Positions 1 to 6,967 of a stretch of DNA of 8,745 nucleotides are shown in pieces. The position numbers and the translations under genes were made by a program. Position 1 is the first letter of the stretch, and each line of letters begins with the position of its first letter. The notes under the pieces were generated by a model that saw only the letters and a program-made list of their open reading frames with translations, was not told the origin of the DNA and did not search any database. Source of the stretch: Porticoccaceae bacterium (lineage in GTDB: Bacteria; Pseudomonadota; Gammaproteobacteria; Pseudomonadales; Porticoccaceae); the NCBI GenBank assembly GCA_023255165.1, contig JALRJD010000085.1:1-8745 (forward strand), given 5' to 3'.

Positions 1-58
1 ACTGCTATCGGCCTTTTCGAGTCTGACTTATGAGCGCTCTGTTATCGCCAGTTCCTGT

Positions 59-1669
59 TTATCGACAGCTCTTGATGTGGGCGAAAAGAGCCGTTGTCGA
101 AGGATCCAGCTCAGTCTGATCGCCACCCTCCGCAGCCAGCAATTGATTGGCCATCTTCTTGCCCAGTTCAACTCCCCACTGATCAAATGAATTGATATTC
201 CAGATACTGCCCTGAACAAATACCTTGTGCTCATAGAGTGCGATCAATGCGCCAAAATTCTTTGGTGACAGCTGTTTTAACACCAGCGTATTCGACGGTT
301 TGTTGCCTGGGTAATAGCGGTAGGGTTGACCCTCTGGCGCCGCCTGCCCGGTCATCAGTGCCGAGCCCTGGGCCAGCATATTACCGAGCAGCACGCGGTG
401 GTGCTCTTCATTGCTGAGCTTATCTACTGCCGCCGCGATAAAGTCGATTGGCACCAGTCGCGTACCCTGATGCAGCAGCTGGAAAAAAGCGTGTTGGCCA
501 TTGGTGCCGGTCTGTCCCCAGAGGATTGGCCCGGTCTGCCACTCAACCGGCGCGCCGTCGATGGTGGTCGACTTGCCATTGCTCTCCATATCAAGCTGTT
601 GCAGATAGGAGGGCAGCAGCAGCAGGCGTTCGCAGTAGGGAATCACCGCAGTGGATTGGGCATCGAGAAAGTTGCTGTACCAGATGCCGAGCAGGGCGAG
701 GATAATCGGCATATTCTGCGCGGCGGGCGCGTGCTGGAAGTGCAGGTCCATCTCCCGCGCGCCGGTCAGCATCTCGACAAAGTTCTGGTAGCCAATCGAA
801 ATGGCAATCGACAGGCCGATGCTCGACCACAGCGAGTAGCGTCCGCCAACCCACTCGGCGAACTCGAGAATCTGATCATCCGGAATACCGTAGGCGCGAG
901 CATTGTCGCGATTGGCGGTGAGGCCGACAAAGTGGCTGCTCGACTGGGCATTTTCAAGGCCGAGTTTTTCGGCAAACCAGTTGCGCGCGGTTTTGGCGTT
1001 GAGCAGGGTTTCCTGGGTGGTAAAAGTTTTGCTGGCCAACGCCACCAGGGTGGTTTCAGGGTCAAGTTTCTGCAGCGTGGTGAGTATCTCGGCGCCATCA
1101 ACATTGGAGATAAAGTGCAGACTGATATCCGGGTGGGCAAATTCCTGCAGCGCGTTGCAGGCCAGTTTGGGGCCGAGGTCAGAGCCGCCAATTCCTATAT
1201 TGACCACATCGGTAATCGGCTTGCCGGTGCTGCCGAGCCAGTTGCCGCTGCGAATTTTTTCGCTGACCAGCTCAACACTGGCGAGCTGCTGTTTGACCAG
1301 CCGTACTCGCTGGTCCGATTCCTCCACTGCCGAGGCCACGGTTTGGTCGCCAATCTCGGCGCGCAGCGCGGCGTGCAGCACGGCGCGATCTTCGGTGGTA
1401 TTGATTTTTTCCCCCGAGAACATCGCGGCGCGATGCTGCTCCAGCGGTGACTGGGCGGCGAGATCGAGCAAGGCCTGCCAGGTTTGCTCACTGAGCAGAT
1501 TTTTTGAGTAGTCGAGAAACAGCTCGCCACAGTGCAGTGACATCTGGCTACTGCGCTGCGGGTTATGGCTGAAAAAGTCGCTGATATTCTGCTGTCGGGC
1601 GCTTGCGGCGTGCTGTTGAAGAGTCTTCCAGGCAGCGGTGGCGGTGGGGCTGTAGCTTGTTGAGCTCAT
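59..1669 (-). CDS. pgi: Glucose-6-phosphate isomerase (complete)
   Basis: Cytoplasmic enzyme that interconverts glucose 6-phosphate and fructose 6-phosphate, linking glycolysis/gluconeogenesis to the Entner-Doudoroff and pentose phosphate routes. The protein has 536 residues, close to the roughly 550 of E. coli Pgi. A SIS-type sugar-phosphate motif NIGIGGSDLGP lies at residues 157-167 and ASKTFTTQET at 212-221. Both family signatures are present: GGRYSLWSSIG at 275-285, and the C-terminal one ending FDQWGVELGKK at 495-505. By family knowledge the catalytic residues should be Glu362 (in MESNGK), His393 (in GQHAFF) and Lys504; all are present. The start is ATG at 1669-1667, with a weak purine-rich AGGGA about 10 bases before it; the stop is TAA at 61-59. 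It is divergent from the edd operon and shares its 333-base upstream region. I found no convincing promoter for it. Identification is essentially certain. Confidence 0.98.
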   Translation of the reverse strand: MSSTSYSPTATAAWKTLQQHAASARQQNISDFFSHNPQRSSQMSLHCGELFLDYSKNLLSEQTWQALLDLAAQSPLEQHRAAMFSGEKINTTEDRAVLHAALRAEIGDQTVASAVEESDQRVRLVKQQLASVELVSEKIRSGNWLGSTGKPITDVVNIGIGGSDLGPKLACNALQEFAHPDISLHFISNVDGAEILTTLQKLDPETTLVALASKTFTTQETLLNAKTARNWFAEKLGLENAQSSSHFVGLTANRDNARAYGIPDDQILEFAEWVGGRYSLWSSIGLSIAISIGYQNFVEMLTGAREMDLHFQHAPAAQNMPIILALLGIWYSNFLDAQSTAVIPYCERLLLLPSYLQQLDMESNGKSTTIDGAPVEWQTGPILWGQTGTNGQHAFFQLLHQGTRLVPIDFIAAAVDKLSNEEHHRVLLGNMLAQGSALMTGQAAPEGQPYRYYPGNKPSNTLVLKQLSPKNFGALIALYEHKVFVQGSIWNINSFDQWGVELGKKMANQLLAAEGGDQTELDPSTTALFAHIKSCR

Positions 1670-1794
1670 GTACTCTGATCCCTGTCATTAATCTGTTTAA
1701 GTGGCCGTTTGATTCGGTTAACGCAGCGCGTAAACTGGCGTTCGGTCAGTCCCGGCGGCGCTTTTGGCGGCATACAATAACTCATTTGCATGGC

Positions 1795-1858
1795 TGCTGC
1801 TTGCTGCTTGTTTTATCTGTTGCCTCCAATGACGGGTAATAAATGGCAGCAGGCAGCA
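1795..1858. repeat. Imperfect 13-bp inverted repeat with 38-base loop
   Basis: Left arm TGCTGCTTGCTGC (1795-1807) and right arm GCAGCAGGCAGCA (1846-1858) are complementary at 12 of 13 positions. The exception, T1801 opposite G1852, would be a U-G wobble in plus-strand RNA but an A-C mismatch in minus-strand RNA. Each arm is built from short TGC/GCA-rich repeats, so part of the symmetry may come from low complexity. No U-run follows on the plus strand, which argues against a rightward intrinsic terminator. It lies upstream of the edd promoter and would be in the pgi leader only if pgi transcription starts beyond it. Function unknown. Confidence 0.5.
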
Positions 1859-1894
1859 ATAAAGTTGTTGTAACCGGGAGTAACAAAATAGTTG

Positions 1895-1909
1895 CGTAAT
1901 AAAATTACA
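1895..1909. promoter_or_regulatory. Distal HexR-like operator
   Basis: The 15-mer CGTAATAAAATTACA fits the form TGTAA-N5-TTACA with one mismatch (C for the first T). Known HexR sites in gammaproteobacteria have this form, for example TGTAATTAAATTACA in Shewanella. HexR is an RpiR-family regulator that releases DNA on binding KDPG. The box centre (1902) is 53 bases, about five helical turns, from the proximal box centre (1955), and it lies just upstream of the edd -35. No hexR gene is in the window, so the regulator is inferred. Confidence 0.6.
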
Positions 1910-1923
1910 ATAATTGGCAGAAT

Positions 1924-1953
1924 TTTACATTAATTGATGCAGAATAGTGTAAT
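1924..1953 (+). promoter_or_regulatory. Sigma-70 promoter of the edd operon
   Basis: A -35 element TTTACA (1924-1929; 5 of 6 to TTGACA) is separated by 18 bases from a -10 element TGTAAT (1948-1953; 5 of 6 to TATAAT). Transcription would start near 1960, giving a leader of about 43 bases before the edd ATG at 2003. The -10 is embedded in the proximal HexR-like box, so a bound repressor should block RNA polymerase. Prediction from sequence only. Confidence 0.65.
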
Positions 1954-1962
1954 TTTGTTACA
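1948..1962. promoter_or_regulatory. Proximal HexR-like operator overlapping the edd -10
   Basis: The 15-mer TGTAATTTTGTTACA is an exact match to TGTAA-N5-TTACA, the palindromic form of known gammaproteobacterial HexR sites. The first six bases also form the predicted -10 of the edd promoter, a repressor-type position. It controls an operon encoding Edd, Glk, Eda, Zwf and Pgl, all plausible HexR regulon members, which supports the assignment. Binding by another RpiR-family protein cannot be excluded. Confidence 0.75.
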
Positions 1963-2002
1963 ATTCATCCTTTCAGAATAAGACCTCTCAAGCGGAGTCA
2001 CT

Positions 2003-3826
2003 ATGGTCCAGTTAAATAGCACAGTTGCCGAGGTAACTCAGCGTATTGTTGAGCGCAGCGCCGATTTGAGGGCGGATTATCTGCGTCAGGTCAGGGAAGA
2101 TCACGGCAATCGTCCCGAGCGCGGCAAACTCAGCTGTGGCAACCTGGCCCATGGTTTTGCCGCCTGTGGCGCCGAAGACAAGAACAGCCTGCGGCTGATG
2201 GAGGCGAGTAATATCGCCATTGTCACTGCCTACAACGATATGCTTTCGGCGCATCAGCCCTATGCGGAATACCCGGATAAAATCAAACAGGCGATGCGTG
2301 AAATCGGCTGCACGGCACAGGTTGCCGGCGGTGTGCCGGCCATGTGCGACGGCGTCACCCAGGGGCAGGACGGCATGGAGCTGAGTTTGCTCAGCCGCGA
2401 TCTGATCGCCCAGTGCACCGCGCTGTCGCTGTCACACCAGATGTTTGACGGCGTTCTGGCGCTGGGTATCTGCGACAAAATTGTTCCCGGCCTGCTGATG
2501 GGGGTGCTTAGTTTTGGTTATCTACCGGCGCTGTTTGTGCCTGCGGGGCCAATGGAATCGGGTCTGCCGAATAAAGAAAAGCAGCGCATCCGCCAGCTGT
2601 TTGCCGAGGGCAAGATTGGCCGCGAAGAGTTGTTGCAGGCAGAGTCCGACTCCTATCACAGCCACGGCACCTGTACTTTTTATGGCACCGCCAACAGCAA
2701 TCAGGTTGTGCTGGAGGCCATGGGTCTGCAGCTGCCGGGCAGCTCGTTTGTCAATCCGGACAACCCGCTGCGCGACAAGCTCACCGTTGAAGCCTGTCAT
2801 CAGATGGCTCGGATCACAGCGCTGGGCAATGACTATAGACCCGTGGGTGAGATTGTTGATGAGCGCGCGATTGTCAACGGCACCATCGCGCTATTGGCTT
2901 CCGGTGGCTCGACCAATCACAGTATGCACCTGGTGGCGATTGCCCGCTCGGCAGGCATTATTCTCAACTGGGACGATATCTCCGAGCTCTCCGCGGCGGT
3001 GCCGCTGCTGGCCAAAGTCTATCCAAATGGCCAGGCCGATGTGAATCACTTCCATGCCGCTGGTGGCACCAGCTGCATGTTCCGTCAACTGCTGGCCGGT
3101 GGCTATATGCATGGCGATGCCAAAACCGCCTGGGGCGACAATTTTGCTGACTTTACTCAGGAGTCATTCCTCGATAATGGCAAGCTGGTTTGGCGTCAGT
3201 CTCCCCAACAGCCGCTGGATATGGAGGTGCTGACCACCCTGGATAAACCCTTTTCCCACGAGGGCGGTCTGCGCCTGCTGCAGGGCAACCTTGGCCGCGG
3301 GGTTATTAAAGTCTCTGCCGTTGCCGAACAACATCAGGTTGTCGAGGCGCCCGCGGTGGTGCTTGACGATCAGGATCAACTGGCGGCGCTGTTTGAATCC
3401 GGGCAGCTCAATCGCGACTGTGTTGTGGTGGTGCGCTATCAGGGTCCCAAAGCGTTGGGTATGCCCGAACTGCACAAGCTGACACCGATGCTGGGGATTT
3501 TGCAGGATAAAGGTTACAAGGTTGCACTGGTTACCGATGGACGGATGTCCGGTGCTTCAGGTAAGGTGCCGGCGGCAATTCATCTGGTGCCGGAGGCCGC
3601 CGAGGGCGGTCTGCTGGGCAAGCTGGTGGACGGCGATCTGATTCGCGTCGACGCAGTGACCGGAGAGTTGCAATACAGGGGTGATCTGCAACAGTTGCAG
3701 GCCCGCGAAACCGCGCCGCAGCCCAATGCCGGGCAGCGCGGCTGTGGTCGCGAGCTGTTTGCCGTCAACCGCAACAATATTAGCAATGCCGAACAGGGCG
3801 CTTCATTCCTGTTCCCGGGAGAGTAA
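2003..3826 (+). CDS. edd: Phosphogluconate dehydratase (6-phosphogluconate to KDPG)
   Basis: First committed Entner-Doudoroff enzyme: it dehydrates 6-phosphogluconate to 2-keto-3-deoxy-6-phosphogluconate (KDPG) in the cytoplasm, using an iron-sulfur cluster. The protein has 607 residues, against about 603 in E. coli. IlvD/Edd family signature 1 is CDKIVPGLLMG at 157-167, and signature 2 is ALVTDGRMSGAS at 508-519. Conserved cysteines that by family knowledge are candidates for cluster ligation are Cys115 (PAMCDGVTQG), Cys157 and Cys224 (GTCTFYGTANS). The N-terminal CGNLAHGFAAC block at 45-55 is typical of Edd rather than IlvD. The ATG at 2003 is preceded by the SD-like AGCGGAG (1991-1997) five bases away. 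It is the first gene of the operon, behind the HexR-like boxes; its product KDPG is the known HexR ligand. glk starts two bases after its stop. Confidence 0.97.
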   Translation: MVQLNSTVAEVTQRIVERSADLRADYLRQVREDHGNRPERGKLSCGNLAHGFAACGAEDKNSLRLMEASNIAIVTAYNDMLSAHQPYAEYPDKIKQAMREIGCTAQVAGGVPAMCDGVTQGQDGMELSLLSRDLIAQCTALSLSHQMFDGVLALGICDKIVPGLLMGVLSFGYLPALFVPAGPMESGLPNKEKQRIRQLFAEGKIGREELLQAESDSYHSHGTCTFYGTANSNQVVLEAMGLQLPGSSFVNPDNPLRDKLTVEACHQMARITALGNDYRPVGEIVDERAIVNGTIALLASGGSTNHSMHLVAIARSAGIILNWDDISELSAAVPLLAKVYPNGQADVNHFHAAGGTSCMFRQLLAGGYMHGDAKTAWGDNFADFTQESFLDNGKLVWRQSPQQPLDMEVLTTLDKPFSHEGGLRLLQGNLGRGVIKVSAVAEQHQVVEAPAVVLDDQDQLAALFESGQLNRDCVVVVRYQGPKALGMPELHKLTPMLGILQDKGYKVALVTDGRMSGASGKVPAAIHLVPEAAEGGLLGKLVDGDLIRVDAVTGELQYRGDLQQLQARETAPQPNAGQRGCGRELFAVNRNNISNAEQGASFLFPGE

Positions 3827-3828
3827 TT

Positions 3829-4803
3829 ATGGCGCAGCAACGCTGGAATCTGGTCGCTGATATAGGTGGCACCAACGCGCGCTTTGCGGCGCTGCACGAG
3901 GGTCAGCTGGAGAGCGAGTTCGAGTTCTATCATTCGGTGGAAGAGTACCCGAGCTTCAGTGATCTGGTGGTCAAGCTGAGAGACGAGATTGCCGACGCCA
4001 CCGGTTTTGCCGGCGCGCCTCACAGTGTCTGCCTAGCGGTTGCCTGCCCGGCGGATGTGGAGCATATCTCCTTTACCAACAGTCATTGGGACTTTACCAA
4101 GACCCAACTCAAACAGTGGTTCGGCTGCGAACAACTGGTGGTGATCAACGATTTTGAAGCGATTGCCCACGGCATTACCGAGCTGGGCCCGGAGGATGTA
4201 ATCCAGATTGGCGGCGGCGAGCCGCAGGTTCACAAGCCGATCGGCATTCTCGGTGCGGGGACCGGCCTCGGCATGGCGGCATTAATTTCCCACAGCGATG
4301 GTTATCATGTGCTGGATACCGAGGGCGGTCATGCTGACTTTGCGCCGGTGGACCAGCGTCAGATGGAGCTGCTCACGTGCCTGCGTCAGACCTACAAGCG
4401 GGTATCGCTGGAGCGGGTGCTGTCGGGTAAAGGCATCGTCAATATCTATCAGGCTATTTGTCAGATGGAGCAGACCCCAGCCCAATTTGCGACACCGCCG
4501 GAAGTGGTTGCCGCGGCACTCGACGGCAGTGACCCGCAGGCGCTGGCGGCGCTGAATATGTTCTGTGAATCGATGGGCGCTGCCGCTGGTAATCTGGCGC
4601 TGACCCTCGGCGCCAGAGGCGGCATCTATATTGCCGGTGGCGTGGTACCGCGATTCAGCGACTTTTTTGTCAGCAGTGGCTTCCGCAAAAAATTTGAAGA
4701 CAAGGGTCGTTTCGTCTCCTACCTTCAGCCAATCCCCGTCTATTTGGTGATGCGCAATAACCTCGGGTTATTGGGCGCGGCAAAAAAATTACACAATCTT
4801 TAA
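3829..4803 (+). CDS. glk: Glucokinase (ATP-dependent, E. coli Glk type)
   Basis: Phosphorylates intracellular glucose to glucose 6-phosphate with ATP, supplying the Zwf/Pgl/Edd/Eda route encoded around it. The protein has 324 residues (E. coli Glk has 321), one glucokinase domain of the actin-like ATPase fold. The N-terminal phosphate-binding loop is ADIGGTNARFA at 10-20. The sugar-binding/catalytic segment INDFEA at 106-111 contains the expected catalytic base Asp108. GAGTGLG lies at 142-148, EGGHADFAP at 165-173 and the adenosine-loop IAGGVVPR at 268-275. Its ATG is two bases after the edd stop, and its SD GGGAGAG (3817-3823) lies inside the last edd codons, so translational coupling is likely. 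Placement in an Entner-Doudoroff operon suggests free cytoplasmic glucose is a major substrate, for example from imported oligosaccharides (inference). Confidence 0.96.
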   Translation: MAQQRWNLVADIGGTNARFAALHEGQLESEFEFYHSVEEYPSFSDLVVKLRDEIADATGFAGAPHSVCLAVACPADVEHISFTNSHWDFTKTQLKQWFGCEQLVVINDFEAIAHGITELGPEDVIQIGGGEPQVHKPIGILGAGTGLGMAALISHSDGYHVLDTEGGHADFAPVDQRQMELLTCLRQTYKRVSLERVLSGKGIVNIYQAICQMEQTPAQFATPPEVVAAALDGSDPQALAALNMFCESMGAAAGNLALTLGARGGIYIAGGVVPRFSDFFVSSGFRKKFEDKGRFVSYLQPIPVYLVMRNNLGLLGAAKKLHNL

Positions 4804-4813
4804 GGAGACTCAG

Positions 4814-5431
4814 GTGCGAGATTTATTGGCCGGTAATACGGTTATCCCGGTAATTGTGATCGATCGTGTCGAGGACGCAGTTCCTCTGGCAAAGGCACTG
4901 GTTGCCGGCGGTTTGAATGTGCTCGAAGTGACGCTGCGAACCGCGGCGGCGGAAGAGGGTATTCGTCAGATCGTTGCCCAGGTTCCAGGTGCGATTGTCG
5001 GCACTGGCACAGTGTGCACGCCGGAACAGATTACTTTATCCGAGCAGCTCGGCTGCCAGTTTATGGTCTCACCGGGCGCGACCGACACACTGTTGGCCGC
5101 GGCGCAGAAGTCGTCCATCGGCCTGTTGCCCGGCATCTCATCGGCCAGCGAGTTGATGCGCTGTATGGAATATGGTCACCGCGACTTTAAATTCTTTCCG
5201 GCGGAAAATTCCGGTGGTGCTGCTATGATCAAGGCTCTGGCGGGGCCATTTGGCGATGCGCGCATCTGCCCCACCGGCGGCATCGGTCTGCACAATGTGA
5301 TGGATTACCTGTCGCTGCCAAATGTACTCTGTGTCGGTGGCTCCTGGGTCTGCCCGGCGCAGATGGTAAAAGAGCAGCGCTGGGATGAGATTGAGCAGCT
5401 GGCCCGCGAAGCCAGCGCACTGGGCCGATAA
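4814..5431 (+). CDS. eda: KDPG aldolase (2-keto-3-deoxy-6-phosphogluconate aldolase)
   Basis: Class I aldolase that cleaves KDPG into pyruvate and glyceraldehyde 3-phosphate, the last step specific to the Entner-Doudoroff pathway. The protein has 205 residues (E. coli Eda has 213) forming one TIM-barrel domain. The Schiff-base lysine is Lys126 in FKFFPAE. The conserved LEVTLRT at 37-43 supplies the catalytic Glu38, with GTGTV at 63-67, SPGA at 86-89, CPTGGI at 152-157 and phosphate-binding GGSW at 175-178. The start is GTG at 4814, chosen because a strong SD (AAGGAGA, 4802-4808, overlapping the glk TAA) lies five bases upstream and the N-terminus then matches the family. It follows glk by ten bases. 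The family also covers 4-hydroxy-2-oxoglutarate aldolase activity, but context makes KDPG the main substrate. Confidence 0.96.
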   Translation: MRDLLAGNTVIPVIVIDRVEDAVPLAKALVAGGLNVLEVTLRTAAAEEGIRQIVAQVPGAIVGTGTVCTPEQITLSEQLGCQFMVSPGATDTLLAAAQKSSIGLLPGISSASELMRCMEYGHRDFKFFPAENSGGAAMIKALAGPFGDARICPTGGIGLHNVMDYLSLPNVLCVGGSWVCPAQMVKEQRWDEIEQLAREASALGR

Positions 5432-5506
5432 ACGGTCTTTAAATAACAATTTTAATGATTCGCGTATAACCAGAAATAGTCAGCTCGATAGCGAGCGAGG
5501 TTTAAG
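5432..5506 (+). promoter_or_regulatory. zwf leader: possible weak promoter and SD-proximal hairpin
   Basis: This 75-base gap is the longest within the operon and is AT-rich at its start. A possible -10 TATAAC (5465-5470, 5 of 6) has only a poor -35 candidate, ATAACA (5443-5448, spacer 16), so an internal promoter is tentative. A perfect 5-bp stem, GCTCG (5483-5487) with CGAGC (5492-5496) and an ATAG loop, overlaps the first bases of the zwf SD region GAGCGAGG (5493-5500). No TGTAA-N5-TTACA box is visible here. Confidence 0.3.
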
Positions 5507-6964
5507 ATGAGCAGTAATATTGATTTGGTAATCTTTGGCGCCCGCGGCGATCTCTCTGAGCGCAAGTTGTTTCCCGCGCTCTATCAGCTGGATCGCGCCG
5601 GCCTTCTCGGCGACAGCGCCCGCATTGCCGGTCTGGCGCGGGAAGAGATCAGCAGCAATGATTTTATTGTCAAGGTTCAGCAGGGGCTGCAAAAAGTGGT
5701 CCCCGCCGGCGATTGGGATGATGCCGTGTGGCGCAGATTTAGCCGCCGACTGAGCTACCTGAAAGTGGATTTTGCGCAGAAAAAAGATTTCCTGATGCTA
5801 AAAGAATGGCTGGTGGAAAAGCGCACGGCGATCTATTACCTGGCCACACCACCCAGTTTGTATGGTTCGATCAGCAAGCATCTCGATGCCGCGGGCTGTG
5901 TCGACAAGCAGGCGCGCATCGTGCTGGAAAAGCCGATTGGTAAAGATCTGAAGAGCTCCCGCGAGGTCAATGCCACCGTCGGTGAGCATTTCGACGAGCG
6001 CAATATCTACCGCATCGACCACTACTTGGGTAAAGAGACGGTGCAGAATCTGCTGGCGCTGCGCTTTGCCAACCGCATGATCAACTCCCAGTGGGACAAC
6101 ACCTGCGTCGATCATGTGCAGATTACCGCTGCAGAGACTGTGGGCATCGAGGGCCGCTGGTCCTATTACGATAATGTCGGTCAGCTGCGCGATATGATTC
6201 AAAACCATCTGCTGCAGCTGCTGTGCATGGTGGCCATGGAGCCGCCAAATTCACTTCAGGCCGATGAGATTCGCGCCGAGAAGGTCAAGATACTGCGCGC
6301 CCTGAGCCCGATTAACAGCGAAAATGTGCTCGAGCAATCGGTGCGTGGTCAGTACTCCGCTGGCTGGATTGCCGGCGAACCGGTTGTCGGCTATATGGAA
6401 GAAGAGGGCAGCCAGAAGAACAGCAGCGACACCGAAACCTTTGTTGCATTAAAAGCCTATATCGACAACTGGCGCTGGGCTGGCGTGCCATTCTATCTGC
6501 GTACCGGCAAGCGTATGCAAGATAAGGTCACCGAAGTGGTAATCACCTATAAAGAAAACCCCCACGCTATTTTCCCGGATAAAGAGGGCAATGCGCAAAA
6601 TCGTCTGGTTATTCGTCTGCAGCCAAACGAGGGGATTGAGCTGGAGATGTTTTCGAAAAAGCAGAGCCTGAAAGAGCGCTTGAGCCTTGAAAAGCGCACA
6701 CTCAATCTCGACTTCTTTGACTCCTCCGGTGAATCGCGTATTGCCGATGCCTATGAGCGACTGTTTCTCGAAGTGATCAAGGGCGACCAGTGGCTGTTTG
6801 TCAGTCGCGATGAAATTGAAGCCTCGTGGCGCTGGTGTGACCGGCTGCTGGACGCCTGGGCTGACAAGAAAGTTGCCACCAAGTCCTACAGTGCCGGAAC
6901 CTGGGGTCCGTCAAAGGCTGATATGTTGATGGAAAAAGATCGGCGCAGCTGGCACGAGGCTTGA
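5507..6964 (+). CDS. zwf: Glucose-6-phosphate 1-dehydrogenase
   Basis: Oxidises glucose 6-phosphate to 6-phosphogluconolactone, reducing NADP+ (or NAD+ in some family members). It is the entry step to the Entner-Doudoroff and oxidative pentose phosphate routes. The protein has 485 residues, against about 491 in E. coli. The N-terminal Rossmann dinucleotide motif is IFGARGDLSERK at 9-20, where Arg occupies the position often Ser, Thr or Lys. EKPIG lies at 141-145 and the active-site signature RIDHYLGKE at 169-177 (His172). By analogy with the Leuconostoc enzyme, His234 in DMIQNHLLQ is the catalytic base. The C-terminal half carries DNWRWAGVPFYLRTGKR at 320-336. The ATG at 5507 has SD GAGCGAGG six bases upstream and gives the expected short extension before the Rossmann strand. 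The pgl gene follows immediately. Confidence 0.97.
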   Translation: MSSNIDLVIFGARGDLSERKLFPALYQLDRAGLLGDSARIAGLAREEISSNDFIVKVQQGLQKVVPAGDWDDAVWRRFSRRLSYLKVDFAQKKDFLMLKEWLVEKRTAIYYLATPPSLYGSISKHLDAAGCVDKQARIVLEKPIGKDLKSSREVNATVGEHFDERNIYRIDHYLGKETVQNLLALRFANRMINSQWDNTCVDHVQITAAETVGIEGRWSYYDNVGQLRDMIQNHLLQLLCMVAMEPPNSLQADEIRAEKVKILRALSPINSENVLEQSVRGQYSAGWIAGEPVVGYMEEEGSQKNSSDTETFVALKAYIDNWRWAGVPFYLRTGKRMQDKVTEVVITYKENPHAIFPDKEGNAQNRLVIRLQPNEGIELEMFSKKQSLKERLSLEKRTLNLDFFDSSGESRIADAYERLFLEVIKGDQWLFVSRDEIEASWRWCDRLLDAWADKKVATKSYSAGTWGPSKADMLMEKDRRSWHEA

Positions 6965-6967
6965 TTG

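Larger units (their letters stand above)
1670..2002. other. Divergent pgi/edd intergenic control region
   Basis: This 333-base gap separates divergently transcribed pgi and edd. Its pgi-proximal half has ordinary composition. The edd-proximal part, about 1855-1980, is clearly AT-rich. It contains, in order, an imperfect inverted repeat (1795-1858), a HexR-like box (1895-1909), and a sigma-70 promoter (1924-1953) whose -10 overlaps a second HexR-like box (1948-1962). No credible ORF lies wholly within it; the short frames here are spurious overlaps with pgi. No clear -35/-10 pair for pgi was found on the minus strand. Confidence 0.85.

Noticed and set aside
326..1450. Long open frame (374 codons) on the plus strand, antisense to pgi
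   Set aside because: It lies entirely opposite a certain pgi gene, shows no recognisable domain, and is rich in Gln, Arg and Ala as expected from reading a codon-biased gene backwards.
1603..1839. Short plus-strand ORF across the pgi start and intergenic region
   Set aside because: It overlaps the pgi 5' end on the opposite strand, has no convincing ribosome-binding site and no recognisable protein features.
1868..1886. Third possible HexR-like box (TTGTAAC...TAACAA)
   Set aside because: The half-sites TGTAA and TAACA are separated by seven bases rather than five and the second is not TTACA, so it does not fit the form of the two better boxes.
1670..1900. Search for a sigma-70 promoter for pgi on the minus strand
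   Set aside because: Candidate pairs had poor -35 or -10 matches or wrong spacing (14 or 15 bases), so none is reported.
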